The position numbers and the translations under genes were made by a program. The notes under the pieces were generated by a model. The model was given only the letters and a program-made list of their open reading frames with translations, did not search any database and had not been told where the DNA came from. From Gammaproteobacteria bacterium (GTDB lineage: Bacteria; Pseudomonadota; Gammaproteobacteria; Pseudomonadales; Azotimanducaceae_A), in assembly GCA_012960755.1 (NCBI GenBank), contig DUAT01000057.1, positions 49,431 through 108,334 on the forward strand: a stretch of 58,904 nucleotides of DNA, in the 5' to 3' direction. Positions within the stretch are counted from its first letter, which is position 1, and every line of letters begins with the position of its first letter. Positions 36,568 through 45,843 of this stretch are shown here, piece by piece.

Positions 36568-37974
36568 TTAGGAAGGAGAAGTTCCTGCTGTATCGTCATC
36601 GTCACCGCCAGCTCCTTTCGTCTTGTCCGTTGTTTCCTCGTCTACGGATGAGTCATCCGGCAGCTCCACGGGTTGCGGCGCGGATTTGATCGCTTCGTCA
36701 TATCCCTGCTCGACGTCTGTTACAACGGCTTTGGCAAGAATGGTATCAACAACCTGTTCTTCAAGTACCATGTTTTGGATCTGGGCAAGTTGCTGCTCGT
36801 TACTGTAGTAGAAATTAATGACCTGTTCCGGATCCTCGTATGAACTGGCCATTTTCTCAATCGTCTCTTTTACCTTATCATCGTCGGTTTTGACGTCATA
36901 TTGCTCGATGACGGCATTAACCAGAAGACCCAGGGATACCCTCTTTTTGGCCTGTACGGTAAACATTTCCGCCGGTAGCATTGAAGGATCGATTTTGTCG
37001 TGACCGCCAAACTGATTCACAGCTTCATGTCTCTGTCTGTCAATCTCTTGCTCTATCAGCGCTTTTGGCAAGTCGATCGTGTTGCTGGCGAGCAGGCCGT
37101 CCATCACCTGGTTCTTCACCTTGTTTTTGATGGTTGACTCGAGCTCTCTTTCCATATTGGATGTGACTTCGGCACGGAATGCTTCAATTCCACCTTCCTT
37201 AATCCCAAAGTTTTCAATGAACTCATCATTCAATACCGGCTTTACTGCTGCGGACACGGTGTTGACCTTGATCTTGAACAAGGCTTGCTTTCCGGCCAGG
37301 TCTTTCGATTGATATTCATCGGGGAAGGTAACTGTTACCTCTTTATCTTCACCCTTCAGGGCACCGACGATGCCATCTTCAAACCCGGGGATCATGCTGC
37401 CGGACCCTAGTATGAGGTCACTGCCTTCGGCTTTACCACCTTCAAATGCTTCACCGTCGACGAAGCCCTCAAAATCCACATTAACCTTGTCACCTTCACT
37501 ACAAGCCCCGTCAACCTCTTCAAATTCTGTACGTTGTTCAACCAGGGTATCGATCATCTTATCCACGTCTTCAGCCGTAATGTTTGAAACCGGGCGATCG
37601 ATGGCGATTTCAGCAAAATCAGACAAGGAAATCTCCGGGAACACCTCAAAAATCGCGGTAAATTCAAGATCCTTACCGGCTTCCATGCTGACGTCTTCAA
37701 TCTGCGGCGTACCGGCCGGTGAAACAGATTCTTTCTCAACTGCCTCAAGGAAAGAAGACTGCATGACTTCAGAGCTTACTTCCTGGCGAATACCATCGCC
37801 AAAACGGCGCTTTACTTCTCGCATCGGGACTTTTCCCGGACGAAATCCCTTGATTCGAACTTGTCCTGCCGCCTGTTTCAATTTCGCAGCCACCTGGGTG
37901 TCCAATTGCTCGGCGGGCACCGAAATTCGCATACGACGTTCCAGGCCGGAAGTGGTTTCGAGGGTTACTTGCAT
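36568..37974 (-). CDS. tig: Trigger factor (ribosome-associated chaperone and PPIase)
   Basis: 468 residues. The ribosome-binding signature GFRPGKVPM is at about 43-51. The FKBP-like PPIase domain spans about 150-245 (NVDFEGFVDGEAFEGG). The helical C-domain follows. Compared with E. coli (432 residues) it has an extra acidic C-terminal tail rich in Asp, Glu and Thr (about the last 35 residues). It acts on nascent chains at the ribosome. First gene of tig-clpP-clpX; a tRNA-Leu lies upstream, as in Pseudomonas. Confidence 0.97.
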   Translation of the reverse strand: MQVTLETTSGLERRMRISVPAEQLDTQVAAKLKQAAGQVRIKGFRPGKVPMREVKRRFGDGIRQEVSSEVMQSSFLEAVEKESVSPAGTPQIEDVSMEAGKDLEFTAIFEVFPEISLSDFAEIAIDRPVSNITAEDVDKMIDTLVEQRTEFEEVDGACSEGDKVNVDFEGFVDGEAFEGGKAEGSDLILGSGSMIPGFEDGIVGALKGEDKEVTVTFPDEYQSKDLAGKQALFKIKVNTVSAAVKPVLNDEFIENFGIKEGGIEAFRAEVTSNMERELESTIKNKVKNQVMDGLLASNTIDLPKALIEQEIDRQRHEAVNQFGGHDKIDPSMLPAEMFTVQAKKRVSLGLLVNAVIEQYDVKTDDDKVKETIEKMASSYEDPEQVINFYYSNEQQLAQIQNMVLEEQVVDTILAKAVVTDVEQGYDEAIKSAPQPVELPDDSSVDEETTDKTKGAGGDDDDTAGTSPS

Positions 37975-38040
37975 CGATCAGTACCTACTATAGTTGTGCT
38001 GTATTTCATAGCCTAAACTTCATTGCTGTTCGCCAGGCTA

Positions 38041-38304
38041 AGCCGCTTCTGGCGGGTGTTAACTGGCAGAGCCCTGTTATACATTGCGTTTTTGCTTCGC
38101 AAAAGCCGCAACCTGATGTCTCTTGCACTGGCAGTGATATAGTATCCGTTGCGTTTTGCTTCGCAAAGCCGCAACCTGATGTCTCTTGCACTGGCAGTGA
38201 TATAGTATCCGTTGCGTTTTTGCTTCGCAAAAGCCGCAACCTGATGTCTCTTGCACTGGCAGTGATATAGTATCCGTTGCGTTTTGCTTCGCAAAGCCGC
38301 AACC
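38041..38304. repeat. Tandem 63-65 bp repeats abutting tRNA-Leu
   Basis: Three near-identical units (38084-38148 of 65 bp, 38149-38211 of 63 bp, 38212-38276 of 65 bp) plus a partial unit (38277-38304) that runs directly into the tRNA-Leu 3' end; a degenerate unit seems present at 38041-38083. Each unit has a stem-loop (TTGCG-T5-GC, loop TTC, GCAAAA-GC-CGCAA) and an AT-rich segment with GATATAGTATCC. Units differ only in the length of the T and A runs of the hairpin, always in compensating pairs (TTTTTGC with GCAAAA, or TTTTGC with GCAAA). The frames in this area are open in several phases only because of the repeat and are not taken as genes. Confidence 0.9.
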
Positions 38305-38389
<85 letters not shown>

Positions 38390-38483
38390 ATCTGTTACTA
38401 TCAGCTACCACACTTTCCAAAATGCTGCACAATCAGGAGTGCTATGTCGCCTGCATTGATAATTGCCATCTGGAAGGGGCGCG

Positions 38484-38512
38484 ATTATAGACAGGCAAAT
38501 AGGCTTCATCAA
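38484..38512 (-). promoter_or_regulatory. Promoter of tRNA-Leu
   Basis: On the minus strand TTGATG, 17 bp, TATAAT, followed by a GC-rich discriminator (CGCGCCCC), the form typical of stringently controlled stable-RNA promoters. The start would be near 38477, giving a leader of about 90 nt. Nothing else is recognisable in 38390-38684, the spacer before the nitroreductase gene. Confidence 0.8.
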
Positions 38513-38684
38513 GTGTCAAAACCAGACGAATGACATTAGAGGCATAACTCCTGGGATCCAAATCAAAGTTAGCGGGCCATACTAGATATTAGGCATATGA
38601 TTCATGCACTTACGTTGAGTCACTTTCGAGCAAAACTTATACAACTGCCTTATTCCGGCAGAAACTTAATGAACTGAGGACAAC

Positions 38685-39284
38685 ATGGATCTAGAAAGCG
38701 TTGATTTGGTCCTGAAAACGGCACGTTCAGTTAGGAGAAAACTGGATTTTGATCGCCAGATTCCACTGGCGGTTATTGAAGATTGTATCGATGTGGCAAC
38801 TCAGGCGCCTGTGGGATTGGCAGGTGAAAATTGGCGTTTTATCGTCGTCACGGATCATGCAATAAAAGCAAAAATCGCAAAACTTTACGCCGAGGTTTTA
38901 GTTGACCTCACATCAGACCGTGGTATCGAGCTTAAACCTACCCATAAGGCACTCATCGATCGACTTCACGAAATTCCGTGCATGATTTTCGTATGTGCCA
39001 TCGGCCTGCCTGGAGACTCGACTTCGCAACAAATCGCCTATTTTGGTTCGATTCTTCCCGCTGCGTGGTCCCTGATGCTAGCGCTCAGGGCGCGGGATAT
39101 TGGCACCACATGGACCACGCTCCTGTCATCGCAACAGGAGCGAGTTGGCCAGATTCTTGGGTTACCTGAAGGTGTGTTACAAATTGTGATGTTCCCGGCG
39201 GCATATACGAAAAATGCTGTCATGCGAGTCGCCGACAGGATGCCTGCCCGCAAGCTCACATACCTGAATCGTTGGGGAGAATGA
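38685..39284 (+). CDS. Nitroreductase-family FMN oxidoreductase
   Basis: 199 residues. The N-terminus has the FMN-contact RSVRRKLDFDRQIP (the RSxR motif) and the Pro/Ala-rich segment ATQAPVGLAGENWRF. The C-terminus has SLMLALRARDIGTTWTT and GLPEGVLQIVMFPAAY, matching the family's second FMN and dimer contacts. Substrate unknown. GAGGA precedes the ATG (AACTGAGGACAACATG). It is alone between the tRNA-Leu and the copper cluster. Confidence 0.85.
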   Translation: MDLESVDLVLKTARSVRRKLDFDRQIPLAVIEDCIDVATQAPVGLAGENWRFIVVTDHAIKAKIAKLYAEVLVDLTSDRGIELKPTHKALIDRLHEIPCMIFVCAIGLPGDSTSQQIAYFGSILPAAWSLMLALRARDIGTTWTTLLSSQQERVGQILGLPEGVLQIVMFPAAYTKNAVMRVADRMPARKLTYLNRWGE

Positions 39285-39320
39285 ACTATCCAGGCATAGC
39301 TGATACGTTAAGTTAATGGG

Positions 39321-39971
39321 TTAAGTTTTTCTCAGTCGCCAAAAAACAAAAATGAATATCACGAGAGTAAACAGAACAATCAAATGGAGGGTATAGCCAG
39401 GTAGATAGTCTGATCGTCGAAACGAATCGCTGATGCCAACAACACTCCACAAATTGCCGCTGCCATTTCCTACCACCAGCTGACCCTTCATGCCTTTTTC
39501 CATATGTTGAGCCATATCGCAATGCACCAGATAAGTCTTGTGATCACCGGGTACTATAAATGTCCCTCGCACCTGTTTTCCAGCCATGGCTTCCAGATGA
39601 AACATCCCGGTGGGGTAAAGATACGCCGGTAGCCCATGGACCATCCATTGATGGCGAACTTCATCTTTATTGACAAACGTCACGGTAATTCGGCTACAGG
39701 GTTCTACTTTATGCTCATGTTGGCTCATGCCGAATACCATTCCGGGAACACCCCTGGCATATTCCCGGCCTGCCGAAACGACAAATTGATGTTCTGCGGA
39801 TATTTCCGCACAATCCCAGGGCAACGTGTGATGATTGTTATTCATCACCAGGCCACTCTCAGAGAACATCATTCGATGGTTGGTGTGATCGTCTTCGGCA
39901 AAAACTACAGACAGCGGTGAGCTCAACAGAATCAGATACGCAAAGGCACAAGTGCCAGATATCCTGGGCAT
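39321..39971 (-). CDS. Membrane-anchored cupredoxin-like protein
   Basis: 216 residues. Signal peptide (1-25, cleavage after about VFA), then a cupredoxin domain with possible type-1 copper ligands: His in RHQWMVHG, and Cys, His, Met in VHCDMAQHMEKGM near residues 150-162. A membrane helix at the C-terminus (about 190-210, LHLIVLFTLVIFIFVFWRL) anchors it with the domain in the periplasm. It starts 3 bp after the multicopper oxidase stop. It is a plausible electron donor or acceptor for that oxidase. Exact family unknown. Confidence 0.75.
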   Translation of the reverse strand: MPRISGTCAFAYLILLSSPLSVVFAEDDHTNHRMMFSESGLVMNNNHHTLPWDCAEISAEHQFVVSAGREYARGVPGMVFGMSQHEHKVEPCSRITVTFVNKDEVRHQWMVHGLPAYLYPTGMFHLEAMAGKQVRGTFIVPGDHKTYLVHCDMAQHMEKGMKGQLVVGNGSGNLWSVVGISDSFRRSDYLPGYTLHLIVLFTLVIFIFVFWRLRKT

Positions 39972-39974
39972 GAA

Positions 39975-41657
39975 TTAAGTCTTTTTCCTGCCGGTATAGT
40001 TGACCATCAGCATCGCACTGATCGTCGCCAATGCCAACGTCAAAACAAGAACCCGACCCAACATAAGCCAATCGTTAGCAGGATCAGAAAATAATCCAGG
40101 TGCATAACTTTGCCAGACTGGTATTTGTTTTTGGTAGTATTGCTCAGTAAAAAATGGTTTGTAAGAAACTCCCTGGGTTTTAGGCCAGCCATTTTCATCC
40201 AGAAACTCGTCGTAAACAATGGCGCTGATGTTACCTCCCGGCCCAATGCCGTCGGTGGTGACTCCACGTCTCTGGTGATCGTGGAATGGCCAAATTCCGG
40301 GGCCGTAACTGTGCAGCCCATCATTGTAGGTGGAAAGCGCAAGATCTATTCGCTCCGCGCTCGCCAGCCAGACCACGTCCTGTAATGTTTGACTTGCCGC
40401 AGGTAAAAGTACGCCGTCCTTATGGGTTACGGTAAATTTGTGGCCGTGTGTGTGGAACGCGATCCCCTCGCTTCCACCATTGAGTATCCTGAGTTTTATG
40501 TTTTCGTCTCCGCTGGTTAAAACAAGTGATTCTCGAAAGGTATAAGGGAAGGAGCGCCCGTTAAGTGTGAAATAATCCACCGTGGCATCGGTGACATCAT
40601 ACTCCCGGTGCATTGAGCGGGTGACCTCCCTCGGGTCGTTCGATGATTGTATTCGTACGCCCAGTTCTGCATCCAGATCCGTATAGTGCAGATCGTACTC
40701 CCGGGAAAACGATTCCTTCACCGCCACGGATGAAGCGCGAACAAATCCTGCGCCAACATTCATCGTTTGCAACCAGTTATTGGGGCGATTTTCTTCGATA
40801 ATAAAAAGACCCTGTAACCCCATCGCAACATGAACATGGGGTTGTACATGACAATGATAAAAAGTCGTCCCAGCGTTACGTGGTTGCAATTCGTAAGTAC
40901 GGGCCTCTCCCGGCAGTACCGGTAGTTCACTCGTGATGGGCACGCCATCATTGCCCTGGCCATTCGAAAGAGCGAATCGATGATCAGCACCATGCAGGTG
41001 CAGTGTATGTGGCATGTAATGGGTATTTTCAAGGGTAATTTTGACCCGGTCACCCTGTTCAACCCGAATCGCGGGAGAAGGCAGACGAAGGTCGGCTCGG
41101 GCATTAACCGATTCAAAGTTTTCCCGGGCCATACCCTGGAGTTTAGGTGCAAACACCCATGAGCCGGGTTGCACGCCCGGCGCAATCGCATATTGGGTGA
41201 CTGGTCTGTTCGACTCGGTTGATACACCGTTGAGCTCTGCAACTTCAAGCCGAATGTGAATTTCGTCCGGGTCTCCATCTCCATCGAGATCCCGCCCCTT
41301 CTCTATCGCATCAAGCGTTAACCCGCTTCTCATTAACGTGTTGTGACTAACATTATTTGTCCCTTTAACGAATGCAGCAACAGCATAGGGGTTATCCGCG
41401 ACACATAACCCTGATTCACTGATGGTGACACCTTCAATCTGATGCTGCTTACGCCGCCCTGACAAATCCGGCGGACAGAATACTTCCGCCTGAACTGAAT
41501 CCGCCTGGCGGGAATCAGGAAGCGACCGATAAGACGGCGCACCGAACCATTTTGTTAACTGAATCCTAAAAGCTTGTGGATACCACGATGGTGGATAGGC
41601 CACGATTGAAATGAGAATCATTACGAGCAACAACAATCGACGCTTACCCGTAATCAC
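39975..41657 (-). CDS. Multicopper oxidase with the type-1 Cys motif in the first domain and a C-terminal membrane helix
   Basis: 560 residues. N-terminal signal/anchor (about 5-22). Copper motifs in order: TLHLHGADH (about 215), YHCHVQPHVHVAMG (about 280), AFHTHGHKF (about 405) and PFHDH (about 463). The Cys and Met expected for the T1 site are in the first of these two HxH blocks, while the last block is HDH without Cys. This is the arrangement of T1-in-domain-1 enzymes such as NirK or type-C two-domain oxidases, not of CueO/CopA. A helix near the C-terminus (VLVLTLALATISAMLMV) anchors it. The start overlaps the 209-residue gene's stop by 4 bp. Likely substrate unknown. Confidence 0.78.
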   Translation of the reverse strand: MITGKRRLLLLVMILISIVAYPPSWYPQAFRIQLTKWFGAPSYRSLPDSRQADSVQAEVFCPPDLSGRRKQHQIEGVTISESGLCVADNPYAVAAFVKGTNNVSHNTLMRSGLTLDAIEKGRDLDGDGDPDEIHIRLEVAELNGVSTESNRPVTQYAIAPGVQPGSWVFAPKLQGMARENFESVNARADLRLPSPAIRVEQGDRVKITLENTHYMPHTLHLHGADHRFALSNGQGNDGVPITSELPVLPGEARTYELQPRNAGTTFYHCHVQPHVHVAMGLQGLFIIEENRPNNWLQTMNVGAGFVRASSVAVKESFSREYDLHYTDLDAELGVRIQSSNDPREVTRSMHREYDVTDATVDYFTLNGRSFPYTFRESLVLTSGDENIKLRILNGGSEGIAFHTHGHKFTVTHKDGVLLPAASQTLQDVVWLASAERIDLALSTYNDGLHSYGPGIWPFHDHQRRGVTTDGIGPGGNISAIVYDEFLDENGWPKTQGVSYKPFFTEQYYQKQIPVWQSYAPGLFSDPANDWLMLGRVLVLTLALATISAMLMVNYTGRKKT

Positions 41658-42283
41658 GATCTGGCAATCCCCAACTTGTCTCTGGCAGTTTTAAACCAGC
41701 TATCGCCCAGCATAAACTGAATCTGCAGAACCAAACCCAGCAAAATGATTATCGGCCAGTAACCGTACCCGGTGTTGCCAACCTCGAATGGGAAAACTGC
41801 TCGATACATTATGTTTTTGCTGGGATGCGGCGCGGTGACGATGCCTATGAATTGTCCCGATTCAGCAAATGTGTGTTCCACGTTCATTCTCTCATCGGGG
41901 TATATTTCTCCTGGTTTAAAGAACACGGTCTGTGCGTCCAGGTCCCTGATCTGCGTGATGTTCTCCCAGCGAACGAACTGGCCAAACTCCTGATCATCCC
42001 TGATGATTCGAAAGTCTACCGGTACTTCTTTTAAACTGGCATGAAGATAATCCAGAATGAAAACCGTTTTACCGGCATCGGGTAAGTCCTCACAAAAAAC
42101 TTCGTTGGCACTTTTCTGTGGCTGAAAGATGGAGAAGTGCGCGGTGTAGAAGCCAATTTCGATCATGCAGCTTCCAGCTTCACCCACCACACCACCGGCT
42201 GCGAAGCCTCGCCCGCAAGGCAATACGACACCCAGAAGCGCAATCAGCGCTACAGTTTTGTGTATTGTCACCATCTCATACAA
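41654..42283 (-). CDS. Periplasmic membrane-anchored protein of unknown function, first gene of the copper cluster
   Basis: 209 residues. A signal peptide (about 5-28, ending GFAAGG), then a beta-rich domain with two Cys (GSCMIEIGFY and FCEDLPDAGK) and a possible Ig-like C-terminal half (NVEHTFAESGQFIGIVTA). A single membrane helix at about 173-192 anchors it. I do not recognise the family. It is translationally coupled to the multicopper oxidase (ATGA overlap) and divergent from coxB, so it probably belongs to copper or electron-transfer chemistry. The 120 bp upstream hold no clear site. Confidence 0.65.
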   Translation of the reverse strand: MYEMVTIHKTVALIALLGVVLPCGRGFAAGGVVGEAGSCMIEIGFYTAHFSIFQPQKSANEVFCEDLPDAGKTVFILDYLHASLKEVPVDFRIIRDDQEFGQFVRWENITQIRDLDAQTVFFKPGEIYPDERMNVEHTFAESGQFIGIVTAPHPSKNIMYRAVFPFEVGNTGYGYWPIIILLGLVLQIQFMLGDSWFKTARDKLGIARS

Positions 42284-42523
42284 TCTTTGGTTAAGGTCCC
42301 CGGTTAGCTTACCGCAGAAACCCGATTAACAAGAAATTTCTACAACCACGTTCATCCAAACCGTTGACTTAAAATCGGACTACAGTTAGTTTACGCGTAT
42401 TGGTTGACCATGAACTTTTCGTGTTACCTGTTTTACTGCCTGTTGTTTAGAGACAGTCGGTTTTTAAGTCACGACCTGATTGACCAAAACGAAGACGTAA
42501 ACGTACCAAAGGAAAGAAGAAGT

Positions 42524-44056
42524 ATGTTCGTTGCTATTGTATTGGTTTTACTTGTAGTCGGTTCAGTTATTTTCCATTTTGCAAGCCCGTGGTGGTTTAC
42601 GCCCCTGGCTTCGAACTGGGGAGCTATTGACTTCACCATCAATGTTACTTTCTGGGTGACCGGCTTCGTTTTCGTCGCCGTCAACCTGTTTATGGCCTAC
42701 GCACTTATCAAGTATCGTCACAGGCCCGACGACAATCAACCCGCCCATTACGAACCGGAAAACTCCAAACTTGAGATGTGGCTCACGGTCCTGACGGCTG
42801 TGGGTGTTGCAGCGATGCTTGCACCGGGCCTGTTCGTATGGGGTCAGTTCGTGACCGTCCCGGAAGAGGCCTGGGAGGTGGAAGCAGTCGGTGAACAATG
42901 GCGTTGGACGTTCCGACTACCGGGCAAGGACGGCAAACTTGGCACCTCAGATGTTACCCTTGTCAACATTAACAACCCTTTTGGCGTCAATCCCGATGAC
43001 CCGACTGGCGCCGACGATATTCTGGTTACAGACAACCAGGTTCACATACCCATAGACAAACCTGTCAAGTTCTTGCTTCGATCCAAGGACGTATTGCACG
43101 ATTTCGCCGTTGCTGAATTCAGGGTAAAAATGGATCTGGTACCGGGTCTTGTTTCATACCTTTGGCTCACGCCAACCCGAACCGGCACCTTCGAGATCCT
43201 TTGTGAAGAGCTATGCGGGATAGCGCACTTCACCATGCGTGGTAAGGTCATCGTCGATGAGCAGAAGGACTTTGATAACTGGCTGGGCAAACAAATAACC
43301 TTTAAGGAATCGCAGGCCATCGGGGAAGGCGATGCGATCGCAGGGAGATCCTCCTATATTATTTGCAGTACCTGCCACGGGCCCCAGGGCGAAGGAAATA
43401 TAGCACTCAATTCGCCAAAGTTAGCAGGCAAGAGTCCCTGGTATCTGCGCAAACAAATCGCCAATTTCAAACATGGTATTCGGGGTGCACACAAGGATGA
43501 TACTTATGGGCAGCAGATGGCACCAATGGCTGCTACCCTGCTGGATGAAACTGCAATTCGAAACGTTGCCGCATATATTACTACGCTGCCGGAAAGTCCA
43601 GCTGAAAGCAGTGATATGGACAAGGGGGTGGATATCGAACATGGTCAACAACTCTATCGTACCTGTGGTACCTGCCATGGCGCTAATGGTCAGGGCAACT
43701 ACGCAATGAACTCCCCTCGATTGTCTGGTCAGGAATCCTGGTACATGATCCGTCAGCTTCAAAACTTCAAGACTGGTGTTCGCGGCGCGCACCCTGACGA
43801 TACCTTCGGGCCGCAGATGATCAGCATGTCAAGATTCTTAAGAAGCGAGGATTCGGTCAAAGACGTGGTTGCCTACATCGGCACCTTGTCGGATCAAGGG
43901 GGAATGGTCGCGAAAAATACCCAACAGATTGAGAAGACCGTTCCTGAAGAGCCAATTGCAGAAGAGTCAATGGCAGAACAGCCAATTGTAGAAGAGCCGA
44001 GTCAAGAAGTAACAATCCAAGAAGAGATTGACATTACCGTTGCGGGAGCGAATTAA
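42524..44056 (+). CDS. coxB: Cytochrome c oxidase subunit II fused to a diheme c4-like domain
   Basis: About 510 residues from the ATG at 42524 (the frame is open from 42404). Two membrane helices precede the CuA domain, where CEELCGIAHFTM holds two Cys, one His and one Met ligand. Two heme-c motifs follow, CSTCHG and CGTCHG, each with c4-like text (LNSPKLAG.., MNSPRLSG.., NFKHGIRGAHKDDTYG / NFKTGVRGAHPDDTFG) and a distal Met (QQMAPM, PQMISM). An acidic Glu/Pro tail ends the protein. caa3-type subunit II usually carries one heme; two c4-like hemes is unusual and suggests direct electron storage or transfer. TAATG overlap with coxA. Confidence 0.92.
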   Translation: MFVAIVLVLLVVGSVIFHFASPWWFTPLASNWGAIDFTINVTFWVTGFVFVAVNLFMAYALIKYRHRPDDNQPAHYEPENSKLEMWLTVLTAVGVAAMLAPGLFVWGQFVTVPEEAWEVEAVGEQWRWTFRLPGKDGKLGTSDVTLVNINNPFGVNPDDPTGADDILVTDNQVHIPIDKPVKFLLRSKDVLHDFAVAEFRVKMDLVPGLVSYLWLTPTRTGTFEILCEELCGIAHFTMRGKVIVDEQKDFDNWLGKQITFKESQAIGEGDAIAGRSSYIICSTCHGPQGEGNIALNSPKLAGKSPWYLRKQIANFKHGIRGAHKDDTYGQQMAPMAATLLDETAIRNVAAYITTLPESPAESSDMDKGVDIEHGQQLYRTCGTCHGANGQGNYAMNSPRLSGQESWYMIRQLQNFKTGVRGAHPDDTFGPQMISMSRFLRSEDSVKDVVAYIGTLSDQGGMVAKNTQQIEKTVPEEPIAEESMAEQPIVEEPSQEVTIQEEIDITVAGAN

Positions 44057-45843
44057 TGGCTTATGTAGCACTAGCCGACCAGGGGCAGAAACTTTCTCAC
44101 CCCCATAGTTTTTTTACCAAATACATCTATAGCCAGGATCACAAGGTCATTGCGATCCAGTACGGACTAGTAGCGATTTCCGTTGGTCTGGTTGCATTGG
44201 TGTTGTCGGGCATAATGAGATTGCAATTGGGATTCCCGGATACATTCTCTTTCATTAATCCTGATCAATACCTTCAGTTCGTCACCTTGCACGGCATGAT
44301 CATGGTGATCTACCTGCTTACCGCCCTGTTTCTTGGGGGCTTTGGTAACTATCTGATCCCGCTGATGGTTGGGGCTCGTGACATGGTGTTCCCCTATATG
44401 AACATGCTCAGTTTCTGGGTCTACCTGGTATCGGTGATTATTCTGATGACCAGCTTTTTTGTTCCAGGCGGTCCAACGGGTGCAGGTTGGACGCTTTATC
44501 CACCCCAGGCAATTATGCAGGGAACCCCAGGTGTCGACTGGGGGATTGTGCTGATGCTGGTTTCATTGGCGGTGTTTATTATCGCTTTTACCATGGGTGG
44601 GCTGAACTACGTTACCACGGTTTTGCAAGCCAGGACCAATGGGATGACCCTGATGCGGATGCCACTGTCTGTCTGGGGTATTTTTACCGCAACAGTGCTT
44701 GGCCTCCTCGCCTTTCCTGCCTTGTTAGTCAGCGCAATAATGATGCTGCTGGATCGCTTATTGGGGACCAGCTTTTTTATGCCTGCCATAGTGTCAATGG
44801 GTGAGCAAACAAGCTACGACGGTGGCAGCCCTATTTTGTTCCAGCATCTTTTCTGGTTTTTCGGCCACCCCGAAGTTTATATCGTCGCACTGCCCGCATT
44901 CGGAATTGTTTCAGATCTGTTGAGCACCCATGCAAGAAAGAACATTTTTGGATACCGTATGATGGTATGGGCAATCGTCGCAATCGGCGGACTCAGTTTC
45001 ATTGTCTGGGCGCACCACATGTATGTGAGTGGTATGAACCCTTATTTTGGTTTCTTTTTCGCCACCACGACTCTAATCATAGCGGTGCCGACCGCCATCA
45101 AGGTCTATAACTGGGTACTGACACTCTGGCGTGGGAATATCCATTTCACTGTACCGATGATGTTTGCTATCGCGTTTATTTTTACGTTTACACATGGTGG
45201 CCTGACGGGAATATTTCTTGGCAATGTGGTCGTCGACCTGCCGCTCTCTGACACCTATTTTGTCATCGCGCACTTCCATATGGTGATGGGTGTGTCACCC
45301 ATTCTCGTGGTGTTTGGCGCCATCTATCACTGGTTCCCCAAGATGACCGGTAAGATGTTTAACAACCGACTCGGATACATACATTTCTGGGGTACATTCC
45401 TCGGTACCTATGCAATATATCTTCCTATGCACTACCTGGGTTTCCTCGGTGTACCTCGTCGATACTTTGCCTACGAGGGCATTGAGTTTATTCCGGAGTC
45501 CGCACAAACCCTGAATGCCGGTATTACCGTCGCCGCCCTGTTCGTCGCGGCGATGCAAATTATCTTTTTGATCAACATAGTCTGGAGTTTATTCAAGGGC
45601 AAACCTTCCGGTGGCAATCCGTGGAATGCAACCTCACTCGAATGGCAAACACCGGAAACACCGCCTGTTCATGGCAACTGGGGACCGAAGTTACCGCAGG
45701 TTTACCGTTGGGCCTACGACTACAGCGTTCCAGGTGCATCCCGTGATTTTATTCCGCAGGACCAGCCACCTGATGGTCCAGGCGACGGTGACGGACCAGA
45801 CATCGAGCCAAAGGATGAAGATGTAACGATGAGTGCTTCGTGA
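44056..45843 (+). CDS. coxA: Cytochrome c oxidase subunit I
   Basis: 595 residues. Twelve-helix heme-copper core, with heme ligands and HPEVYIVALPAFG holding the CuB His-Tyr and the type-A proton-channel Glu (GHPEVY). HHMYVSGMNPY (about 315) and TFTHGGLTG, HFHMVMG complete the core. It follows coxB with a 1-bp overlap (TAATG). An extra Pro/Asp-rich tail (DQPPDGPGDGDGPD) extends the C-terminus. Type A1-like oxidase. Confidence 0.96.
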   Translation: MAYVALADQGQKLSHPHSFFTKYIYSQDHKVIAIQYGLVAISVGLVALVLSGIMRLQLGFPDTFSFINPDQYLQFVTLHGMIMVIYLLTALFLGGFGNYLIPLMVGARDMVFPYMNMLSFWVYLVSVIILMTSFFVPGGPTGAGWTLYPPQAIMQGTPGVDWGIVLMLVSLAVFIIAFTMGGLNYVTTVLQARTNGMTLMRMPLSVWGIFTATVLGLLAFPALLVSAIMMLLDRLLGTSFFMPAIVSMGEQTSYDGGSPILFQHLFWFFGHPEVYIVALPAFGIVSDLLSTHARKNIFGYRMMVWAIVAIGGLSFIVWAHHMYVSGMNPYFGFFFATTTLIIAVPTAIKVYNWVLTLWRGNIHFTVPMMFAIAFIFTFTHGGLTGIFLGNVVVDLPLSDTYFVIAHFHMVMGVSPILVVFGAIYHWFPKMTGKMFNNRLGYIHFWGTFLGTYAIYLPMHYLGFLGVPRRYFAYEGIEFIPESAQTLNAGITVAALFVAAMQIIFLINIVWSLFKGKPSGGNPWNATSLEWQTPETPPVHGNWGPKLPQVYRWAYDYSVPGASRDFIPQDQPPDGPGDGDGPDIEPKDEDVTMSAS

